From Limnothrix sp. CACIAM 69d (GTDB lineage: Bacteria; Cyanobacteriota; Cyanobacteriia; CACIAM-69d): a DNA stretch of 64,000 nucleotides. This document shows, piece after piece, positions 53,601 through 60,329 of the stretch; the first letter of the stretch is position 1, and each line of letters opens with the position of its first letter. Made by a program: the position numbers and the translations under genes. The notes beneath the pieces were generated by a model. That model searched no databases, was not told the DNA's origin, and saw only the letters and a list, made by a program, of their open reading frames with translations. Location of the stretch: contig MKGP02000024.1 in the NCBI GenBank assembly GCA_001913845.2, forward strand, positions 1 to 64,000, read 5' to 3'.

Positions 53601-55706
53601 GGCGTAGTCAACGCGATCGGTTCCCAAATACAGAGACACATCACCATTGGCACGCTCAACCGCACCCACCGTTACGATGTTGTCAAATTCCTGGGAAGCC
53701 TGACCCAACACGGACATCACGCCGCCATCATTGCCGGCCGCCACCACCAGCACCACCCCGTTTTGGCGGGCATACTCGATCGCCCCACGCTCCTGGGGAG
53801 TCAACTCGTAGCGCGTCGTGATGCTGCCATCCGGGTTCCGTTGGGTCAGATCTAAACTCAGGTTCACCACCCCATTGGGCTGACCCAAAGTCTTGATGTG
53901 GTCAACGGTGTCGGTCAGGGCCGCTGCCCAAGCCCCACTCCCGATCGCCCGAGTCGCAAAAATCGGCGCATCGGGATTAATCCCATCAATGCCAACACCG
54001 TTGTCTTGCTGGGCCGCAATCACCCCCAAAATGTGGGTTCCGTGCTGGCTGCCTTCACCCGCAGCTAAGGTGGGGTCAAGATCGCCGCTAACATAATCCT
54101 TGCCCCAGGTGATGTTGTTGAACTTGAAATCAGGATTGTTGCCCGCAAACCCCGTGTCAATAATCCCGATGACCGGTTGGTTTTCGGCAGGGAATTCAAA
54201 CTGAGTTTCCGTATAGATCGGTAAGGGGCCGGGCAGGTTCGAGGCTCCATCAGGCAAGACCCCATCAGCCGGATTCGGCAGTGCTTCGCCCGCAGACGGC
54301 TCAAAGTCCAGCGGCGGTGCGGGTAACAACCCATCATCCCCAGCAAACCCATCGGGACTTGGGGGGACTCCCCCTTCGATCGGGGCTTCTACATATTGCT
54401 TGGCATAGGACACCAGTAGTTGACCCGCATCGGTGTTGCGCCAATCTTTGCCCGGTGCAACCACCTCATCCATCAGGACGGCTTCACCGGTTGCGCCGCG
54501 CACTTGGAAGATGAAATCGTTGTAATCCTTGTCGCCACCGTGATCAACACGGATGTCCTCAAACGTAAACGTGTTGCCATCACCGGTGACATCAGCGATT
54601 TGCCCCATCTGGAAACTGTCGTTAGGGTTGGCCGTCACCATCGAGAACAATGGTCGCCAAGATCCCTCGGCCCAGGGTTGCTCCAGTACCTTCACAAAAG
54701 TCGTGTCAGGTACAAGCACCACCCCAAACTTGTCGCCAGCCTGCATTTCAAAGGATTTGAGTCCGGCATAGGCTCCACTGTTAAAGTCAGCTTCACCATT
54801 CATGACTCCGCTGAAGCGAGCTGCCTCAGTGGGGTCATTCCAAATGACATAGCCCAAAACCGAATCACTGGTAACCCGTCGGGCCATCTCCGCAATGAAA
54901 TCTACGGAGCCTAGCTCATAGGACTCCATGCCACTGAGGCTAAAGATTCCGGCTTGTCCGCGATAGGCCCCTCCGTCCCAAAGTACATCAACAACAACCT
55001 GCCCCGATCCTCCCACGGTGAAAATGCCGGACTGGAAGCGGGGATCCGGCTCAGGTAATGCAGTGGGGATCAGTAATTCGGCTTCAGCGCCATCTTCAGG
55101 ATCATCGATTTCAGCTTCAGCCTCGATCGCTTCGCTGCTTCCCCCTTCCTCTGTGCTCGCTGCAAGCGGGTCAGTCGAAGCAGTGGCTTCTGGGGATGAC
55201 AAAGCAGGTGCTTCGTTGGTTTTGCTTGCAACCGATTCTGTGGTGGCTTCAGAGGTGGCGGGCACAAATTCAATGATTTCGCCTTCTGGGTCAGGGCCAC
55301 TCAGGGGGGTGGGCGGCGATGATGCGATCGCCTCAGATGGCTCAACGGGTTCCGATTCGGCAGCCTCAGACTCAGCGATGGTCTCAGCCTCGCTGAACTC
55401 TCCATCCTCAGTTGACGATTCGCCGATCTCGCCGCCATCCAGAACCTCGGCCACTAGGGCTGGGTCTTCACTTTCCCCGCCCTCTAGGTCTGGCAAAACG
55501 GTTTCCGGTTCCACCTCTGGTGCGATCAGGGCGGTCGGAAGTGGTGGCTCAACTGCTGCCGGAGATTCACCAAAAATCTCATCCAAATCTTCACTCAAAG
55601 GAACAATTGGACTGGGTGTGTTCAGTCGTTCTAGTCGCTGCCAGCGCAGAGGCTTCCGACGCTTACTTGAGTTGGCATCTGAACCGGACAAAGATTGAGA
55701 TGACAT
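50640..55706 (-). CDS. 1688-residue multidomain exported protein: DUF4114, subtilisin, SH3, LGFP, amidase_3, B-lectin, CHAP
   Basis: Domains in order: a basic leader (KRRKPLRWQRLERL, 15-28), an acidic low-complexity region to about 215, a DUF4114-like domain (to about 405, ending FEDIRVDHGGDKDYNDFIF), a subtilisin-type S8 protease (Asp517, His555, Asn659, Ser736 in GTMAGTSVATA), an SH3-like segment (about 833-908), two LGFP-type repeats (about 945-1045), an amidase_3 (His1078, Glu near 1096, His1145, Glu1214), three bulb-lectin repeats (about 1278-1380), further LGFP repeats (about 1412-1505) and a CHAP-like domain (Cys1556, His1628). Pro/Thr/Ser linkers separate them. There is no Sec signal. 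Two peptidoglycan-hydrolase types plus a protease suggest a secreted lytic or self-processing factor. The M50/HlyD pair lies divergently upstream. Confidence 0.85.
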   Translation of the reverse strand: MSSQSLSGSDANSSKRRKPLRWQRLERLNTPSPIVPLSEDLDEIFGESPAAVEPPLPTALIAPEVEPETVLPDLEGGESEDPALVAEVLDGGEIGESSTEDGEFSEAETIAESEAAESEPVEPSEAIASSPPTPLSGPDPEGEIIEFVPATSEATTESVASKTNEAPALSSPEATASTDPLAASTEEGGSSEAIEAEAEIDDPEDGAEAELLIPTALPEPDPRFQSGIFTVGGSGQVVVDVLWDGGAYRGQAGIFSLSGMESYELGSVDFIAEMARRVTSDSVLGYVIWNDPTEAARFSGVMNGEADFNSGAYAGLKSFEMQAGDKFGVVLVPDTTFVKVLEQPWAEGSWRPLFSMVTANPNDSFQMGQIADVTGDGNTFTFEDIRVDHGGDKDYNDFIFQVRGATGEAVLMDEVVAPGKDWRNTDAGQLLVSYAKQYVEAPIEGGVPPSPDGFAGDDGLLPAPPLDFEPSAGEALPNPADGVLPDGASNLPGPLPIYTETQFEFPAENQPVIGIIDTGFAGNNPDFKFNNITWGKDYVSGDLDPTLAAGEGSQHGTHILGVIAAQQDNGVGIDGINPDAPIFATRAIGSGAWAAALTDTVDHIKTLGQPNGVVNLSLDLTQRNPDGSITTRYELTPQERGAIEYARQNGVVLVVAAGNDGGVMSVLGQASQEFDNIVTVGAVERANGDVSLYLGTDRVDYASYGDGLTVVADGGTPENPVLSTVDDGVGTMAGTSVATARVTGVVSQIWAANPDLSYRQVIDILKQTATDLGATGWDAATGAGLVNLAAAISLARMTVGEGKIDPEDFLTPTTWGGEGEVAPTERAVAFRSENFRLRLWPSDGVNLRNSPNSADRSSVNLPMNTWLNFDGWDYGTVNIDPVSKDQDALYYRTTYNGRIYWVPGIWVDGYPPSRPSLLPPAAPAPTPTPSPSPAVNWRAAIDAEHQATRNLLGNPTSDYFPASRSPQGTTGYFRYYENGTIHWSPQYGAVALWLDLNREYGAYGSPNGSAGWLGYPTRREYPWNGGMRTDFEGGYIFWDGQRARAVRTSNPAPTPAPAPAPSPTRSLVGKKIALDPGHGNSPGGFDPGALGNGTNEAAENLVQARLIADYLRQRGAEVTVIDDGGLSLVQIGQRSSGSDIFVSLHLNAFNRQAQGHEVYSHPTAPAADRQLAQTINNELDAAFPDAEIPNRGTKTADFGVLRGAPTNVPAVLVESLFIDSPGMSRGNVEKAALAIGRGIERYLTGQVTGGSVAPAPAPTPTPTPTSTSTNIILRPTSTATLSFSRGQTWRTSTGYQFIFQTDGNLVLYSPQGQAIWATGTENTGANRLSIQSDGNVVLYADSRPLWATNTSGNPEAYFAIQHDGNLVVYSSAGRALFSSGTDGGTLRTRSASAEWLRGSQPVTSLTPISTIWNSYKSTLGNPTSEITTHSSGATYQLFQNGSIVSSRHGTFPLYGAIRQSYQANSGLNGWLGAPTSAEQPQGNGVITQTFEGGYIIWNGRTATAYKNGSGSPSTSIPPTPQPGSGMYGNPENFYSWAIGQTGITRLDGMYAYRGQCVTLIARYIQEVFLSESERSKSRAFGDGKDTARVVASTLSNQFSPATSVGLPKRGAVISFPGIGVVNGIRYGHVGIVMAARQLSNGQRQVQIMDSNGDGLATNSKVTSRSTWINIPDGSASGYGSGIYWTNPK

Positions 55707-56486
55707 AGCCCTGACTGTTTTGAGTGAGATGTAGATGTGTTGAACTGATTCCTTGATTAATCACGAAGGAAGCAGTTGGTGATGATTCTTGAGATGTTTA
55801 AATCTGAAACTAAAGACTGGAAAACCCAAAGAATCTTTCAAAATGATCTCTAAAGCTCACTTTCACTCCTTATTCGAGAGCGAAATTATGCTTTACTTTT
55901 CAATGATGCAAAAATTTCTCTTTCAGATCTATCTCAAAATACTAAAATTGACAAGTCTTGATGGAGAAAATTTTAAATTTAAGCGATCACCTTGATTTTT
56001 AAATCTCTAGAGTGATTAAAATTAACCCTAGAGTTGATGAGTCTCCGATCGATCAGGTGTCCTAGGTAACCAACAGGATTCGGGTTAATTGGGATGGTGA
56101 GGCCTTTGCGTTAGCAGTACTTCAGAATCAGTGCTGGAACGAAAAATGGCTGACCTGTGGGGTTATCGCAATGGCGATGTGGAATTTGTGCACGATCGCC
56201 CAAAATTTTTGCCCTAGCCTGCGAACTAACCGTGCTCGATCAGGTCAAAAGTCACGATTCATCGAGTCTTTGCCCATGCTTTGCACAAAAGGAAGTCCTT
56301 GGATGCGATAAGCAAATTACCCGCTACCCACGAAGGAACTGCAGGACTGCGTTAAATCGTTGGCGGGAAGTTGCGGTGTCCCCCAACAGAGGGTGAAGAA
56401 TTCGGGAGATTGTGGCTGGAGGAACTGACGTTCTTGGATGGGTGATTAGATCGTTCACGTCATGGCTATGTAGGGGTGGGTGCGTG
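55707..56486. other. 780 bp divergent region between the giant protein and the M50 gene
   Basis: The half nearer the giant gene is AT-rich and should contain its promoter. The other half has scattered G+C-rich stretches and short frames (for example a 23-residue frame MADLWGYRNGDVEFVHDRPK near 56,145) that I do not regard as genes. TAGGGGTGGG at 56,471-56,480 lies just upstream of the chosen M50 start and could serve as its ribosome-binding region. No repeat or RNA was recognised. Confidence 0.45.
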
Positions 56487-57935
56487 ATGGATAGATTTGA
56501 TGCTGAATGGCTTTGTCCTGATTTGCGAGAGCACTGGCAGTTACGACTAATTCGCGATTCAGCCCAACAATCGTCCGCTAAGGTTTATGTCCTGAGTGCC
56601 AAAGATCAGCCACAAGTGACCATTCCGCTGTCTTTGCAGGAAGCCCAAACGCTGAAATATTTCACGGGCGATCGAACGCTGGCGGCTATTCAAACGCTTT
56701 GTGAGCAAGAGTTGAATGATGTGCCACCTAATTGGGTGATGCAAATGGTTCAAAAGCTAATTGCTCAGGGTATTTTGCAACTCGATACCAGTTCAGAAAT
56801 GCCCACAAGTCCTCAACCACGGGGATCCTTGAAAGCCACCGTGCAGTGGTTGTCTCATCCCGATCGCCCTCATAGTTTGCTCCTGAGAAATCCCGATAAC
56901 CTAGAGCAAATTGAGCTGGATCAAGAATGGCGCTCGCTTATTGAGCAACTTGGCCATCGATCGCCCCAAGACTTAGCAATTGAATATGAGATAGATCCCC
57001 AGGAGTTGCGGGCCCTCTACAGTGGTTTGGCCCAAGCAGAGATGCTCGTGGATATTCCCAAACCTATTCCCCGTAAACGGAAATGGACACCCTTGAAACT
57101 GCTGTCCTTTCGTTATCCCCTGCTCAATCCTGATCCCTGGCTCAATCAGCACTACCATCACTTTCTTTGGATGCGATCGCCCTGGTTTGGAAGGGTGTTG
57201 GCAATTGGTCTAGTCGCTTCCGTGGTCGTCATGCTGGATCAGTTAGCAGCCATTTTGCACGAAGGGCAAGTTCTATGGCAGTTTTGGGGCAGTTCCCTGT
57301 TGTTGCCATTTGTCCTATTAATTGCTCTTGTGATTGCCATTCATGAGCTGGGCCATGCGTTCACCTTGAAAGCTTATGGCGGTACTGTGCCCAATATGGG
57401 GATCCTGTTCATGATGTTGATCCCAATCGCCTATACCGATAGCAACGATGCCTATCAACTACCCCAACATCGGCGAGCCATGGTGTTTGGGGCAGGAATT
57501 TTAGTCCAGGCTGTTTTGGCTGCGATCGGGTTTTGGGTTTGGCTAGTGTCAGGCGATGGAACTTGGGTGCATACCGCTAGCTACTTGCTGATGGCTGCCG
57601 CCACTTTTACATTGGCTCTCAACTTCAATCCCCTTGCTAGTTACGACGGGTACTATCTCCTGACCGCCCTCACGGGGATCAATAATCTCCGCCCCCAGTC
57701 TTTCCAGCTCTACCAAGCCTGGTTTAAGGGCAAGCCAGCTCCGGCAGAACCGCGCGATCGTCCAGTTTTGGCAATTTATGCCCCCTTCGCGCTGGCCTAT
57801 TCCCTATTAGTAATGGGCAGTGTTTTATTGCTGGTAATTTATTGGTGCTTAATTCATATTCCCATTTTTGCAGGAACTCTTTTCCTAGGTTGGTTGTTTT
57901 ATTTCTGCTTCTGGCCTGAGCCTCAACTATCTTGA
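56487..57935 (+). CDS. M50-type membrane metallopeptidase (peptide zinc metalloprotease)
   Basis: The 482-residue protein has a soluble N-terminal part of about 225 residues with two winged-helix-like stretches, then membrane segments containing the zinc-binding HELGH (His286, Glu287, His290) in LVIAIHELGHAFTLKAYGG, and the distal NPLASYDGYYLL (Asp387) typical of site-2 proteases. Proteins annotated as peptide zinc metalloproteases combine this M50 unit with an HlyD domain; here HlyD is a separate gene 60 bases downstream. It likely acts in the cytoplasmic membrane on an exported peptide or protein. I used Met at 56487, preceded by TAGGGGTGGG, rather than an upstream start at 56412. Confidence 0.82.
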   Translation: MDRFDAEWLCPDLREHWQLRLIRDSAQQSSAKVYVLSAKDQPQVTIPLSLQEAQTLKYFTGDRTLAAIQTLCEQELNDVPPNWVMQMVQKLIAQGILQLDTSSEMPTSPQPRGSLKATVQWLSHPDRPHSLLLRNPDNLEQIELDQEWRSLIEQLGHRSPQDLAIEYEIDPQELRALYSGLAQAEMLVDIPKPIPRKRKWTPLKLLSFRYPLLNPDPWLNQHYHHFLWMRSPWFGRVLAIGLVASVVVMLDQLAAILHEGQVLWQFWGSSLLLPFVLLIALVIAIHELGHAFTLKAYGGTVPNMGILFMMLIPIAYTDSNDAYQLPQHRRAMVFGAGILVQAVLAAIGFWVWLVSGDGTWVHTASYLLMAAATFTLALNFNPLASYDGYYLLTALTGINNLRPQSFQLYQAWFKGKPAPAEPRDRPVLAIYAPFALAYSLLVMGSVLLLVIYWCLIHIPIFAGTLFLGWLFYFCFWPEPQLS

Positions 57936-57995
57936 TTATCCAAATGTTTGTCTGATTAGTTTCCCATCACACGACACTTTGTTATCTCCACTGTC

Positions 57996-59453
57996 ATGAC
58001 TGCTCCTCAACCTCGTTCTCAATCCCCACTCCGAATTGTTCCACCTAGCCAAATTGGTAAGGCTTCTGGTTCACCAGCTTCCACCAAAACACCATCATTA
58101 CCCCAGACTGAAATGTCAACTTCTGATACTGCTGCTGGTTTGAGTTCACCCATTCCCTGGCGGCGTTGGGCGATCGGGGCCGGATTAATTTTTGGAATTG
58201 GGGTCATCATGCATATACCTGTGCCACCCCCTAGCTGGACTGAAGGAGAACTACGAGTGCCTGACAGTAGTAGCCATCGCCAGACGGTTTATGCGGGTAA
58301 GTCTGGCAAGGTCATTAAAATTCATGTTCAATCAGGCGATTTTGTGCGGGCAGGTCAGGTTCTAGTTGAACTGGAATTAACTGAAATTGATCAAAAAATT
58401 AGCGATCTCCAGACTGAGATCAAGAAGCAAGAAGGTCTGATTCAAGAGGCTCAAATCCGTTACCAAGGTGCTCACCATCGAATTTCAGAATTAAATTTCA
58501 GTGCTGCCATCGCCAGAGATCGGGCGAATCGGGCGAAGTCTCGTTCTGGCAATTTACAAGCACCTGAAGTGGCTATCTATGATGCAGAAGTGCAAGAACT
58601 GCGCAGCCGACAAGTTCGGTTACGGAACGAGATGCGGTCTACCCAGCAAATGATTGATGAGTTGGAAGAGGCAATCCAACGACGAATACCGCTAGTGAGT
58701 GAAGGAGCAATCTCTGAAGAGCAATTGAGCCCCAAAAAGCAAGAACTTATTCAGCGTCAACAGGAATTGCAGGGACAAAAGGATCAAATTCATGAAACTA
58801 ACCAAAAAATCCAGGGGGTGCAAGCGAAAAAGCAACTGGCTCGCCAAACCCTGAATGATGGCAGTGTAGGTCAAGTGAGCGATTTTCAAGAAGCCCAGAT
58901 TAAGCTCACGGCAGCGGTAGCCGAAATTAGTAAGTATCAGAAAGCCGCTTTGATTGCGAACCAAGTGCTGGAAGAGTATCAGCGGAAACTGGGGCAACTG
59001 ATGCGCGATCAATCGAGCTACCAAATGATTAGAGCTAACCGTGATGGACGGGTCTATGGAGCTGACCTGGCTGGTAAGGTAAATTCTCAAGTGGATGGGA
59101 AGGAGAAGCTCTTTGAAATTGTGGATTTGACCACACTAGAAGTACCAGTTGAAATTGATCAACGAGATCGTGATGTGGTGCATACAGGGATGATGGTAGA
59201 AGTGCGCCCGATGCAACCCAATCAGCCAAAACAAATTTCAGAGTTAAAAAATGATGACTCTGCCGTCAGACAGGATCCCACCCAACAAAAACGACAGCTA
59301 TTCTACTTTACAACTGTCAAGAATCAGGATGGCAGTTTGCGACCGGGAGAGAAAGTCTATGTCACAGTTTTAACGAAGCCGATGCCGCTGTATCAAGTCA
59401 TTGGGCGAGAGTTAAGGAAACTCTTCAAATCGCGCCAATTTGGTGATTTTTGA
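57996..59453 (+). CDS. HlyD-type periplasmic adaptor (membrane fusion protein)
   Basis: The 485-residue protein has a short cytoplasmic tail, one membrane helix (WRRWAIGAGLIFGIGVIMHIP, about 54-74), a lipoyl/barrel half-motif (GKVIKIHVQSGDFVRAGQVLVELE, about 103-126), a long coiled coil (about 130-350) and the second barrel half (SYQMIRANRDGRVYGADLAGKV). This is a type I secretion/MFP adaptor. No ABC transporter or outer membrane channel is next to it. It begins 60 bases after the M50 gene, so the two are likely co-transcribed, with the giant protein divergent as a likely substrate. Confidence 0.85.
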   Translation: MTAPQPRSQSPLRIVPPSQIGKASGSPASTKTPSLPQTEMSTSDTAAGLSSPIPWRRWAIGAGLIFGIGVIMHIPVPPPSWTEGELRVPDSSSHRQTVYAGKSGKVIKIHVQSGDFVRAGQVLVELELTEIDQKISDLQTEIKKQEGLIQEAQIRYQGAHHRISELNFSAAIARDRANRAKSRSGNLQAPEVAIYDAEVQELRSRQVRLRNEMRSTQQMIDELEEAIQRRIPLVSEGAISEEQLSPKKQELIQRQQELQGQKDQIHETNQKIQGVQAKKQLARQTLNDGSVGQVSDFQEAQIKLTAAVAEISKYQKAALIANQVLEEYQRKLGQLMRDQSSYQMIRANRDGRVYGADLAGKVNSQVDGKEKLFEIVDLTTLEVPVEIDQRDRDVVHTGMMVEVRPMQPNQPKQISELKNDDSAVRQDPTQQKRQLFYFTTVKNQDGSLRPGEKVYVTVLTKPMPLYQVIGRELRKLFKSRQFGDF

Positions 59454-59564
59454 TGATCTTTTGATGATAATGACGGTGGCAATCAGTGGCTAATGACCTA
59501 GACTGCCACCGATTCCGCAGGTACTATTCCACAGGCCTTATTTAAGTCATTTAATAGAAACAAA

Positions 59565-59592
59565 GGCACGTCGATCGGGTGGATCGGCGTGC
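59565..59592 (-). terminator. Rho-independent terminator of rpsN
   Basis: On the minus strand GCACGCCGATC and GATCGACGTGC pair (one G-T-type mismatch) with a five-base loop, followed by CTTTGTTTCTATT. It lies 83 bases beyond the rpsN stop and can also stop the plus-strand message of the HlyD gene. Confidence 0.75.
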
Positions 59593-59674
59593 TTTTGTGG
59601 AAACGGGATGGACTTCGACAAGAAGCCCCAAAACGGTGCGGTAATGATACTGCTGATGCTGGCCAGTTCGTTGC

Positions 59675-59977
59675 TTACCAGCTCGACTTGACCACACCGG
59701 GCAACAAGCCTTGGTGAGCCATTTCGCGCAGAGCGTTCCGGCACAGACCAAAATCGCGGTAGTAGCCACGGGGACGGCCAGTTAACCAGCAGCGGTTTTG
59801 GTGGCGGTTCCGGGCGCTGTTGCGGGGCAGGCGCTGAATTTGGCGATGCAGGGCCAGCTTTTCCATCGGATCCTGGGCGGATTCAAACTGCGCCTTCAGA
59901 TCGGCACGCTTGGCGGCATATTTAGCAATCAGGCGATCGCGCTTCTTTTCGCGCTCGACCATGGACTTTTTAGCCAT
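59675..59977 (-). CDS. rpsN: 30S ribosomal protein S14
   Basis: The 100-residue protein starts [20 protein letters not shown], has [46 protein letters not shown], the conserved S14 core, and ends VKSSW. It is the zinc-free long form, without the four-cysteine motif of the short form. It sits in the small subunit head and is a monocistronic unit here, as common in cyanobacteria. Confidence 0.96.
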   Translation of the reverse strand: MAKKSMVEREKKRDRLIAKYAAKRADLKAQFESAQDPMEKLALHRQIQRLPRNSARNRHQNRCWLTGRPRGYYRDFGLCRNALREMAHQGLLPGVVKSSW

Positions 59978-60206
59978 TGCGGTGTTTCTGCTTGGTGACT
60001 AAGGGTTGGACTGTCGAAACTCGACAGGGGCTAATGCTTGAGACCGCTGGACTGCACAGCCCTAAACAGATGCTGGGTCTTGGCGGCAAAAAAGGGTATA
60101 AGCAAGCATCCTATTGTAAGGCAAGGCGACCGATCGCGATCAACGGGTTGCAATCAACCGGTTGCGATCAACTGGCGGGCGGGATTGGGGCCTATCGTCA
60201 CTTCCT

Positions 60207-60329
60207 AGGGTCAGGCGGAAACGATTGATTTTCCATGTCCCAGTCGTTGTAACAAGATGCTCAAGCCCCTTGTCCCCTACGATCTGCCAACGGCGGAATC
60301 AAGGTTTCAGACGATTTGACGACATGCCC
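60207..60329. mobile_element. MITE family C, copy 2, overlapping the end of the GT39-like gene
   Basis: The left end GGGTCAGGCGGAAACGATTG and interior ACAAGATGCTCAAGCCCCTT and CCCCTACGATCTGCCAACGG match the copy at 63520-63663. The right end is GACGACATGCCCT, followed by AACC. It covers the last codons and stop of the minus-strand glycosyltransferase gene. Confidence 0.7.

Noticed and set aside
55789..56396. Two small plus-strand frames between the giant protein and the M50 gene
   Set aside because: They lack protein-like patterns and sit in a region expected to hold promoters.
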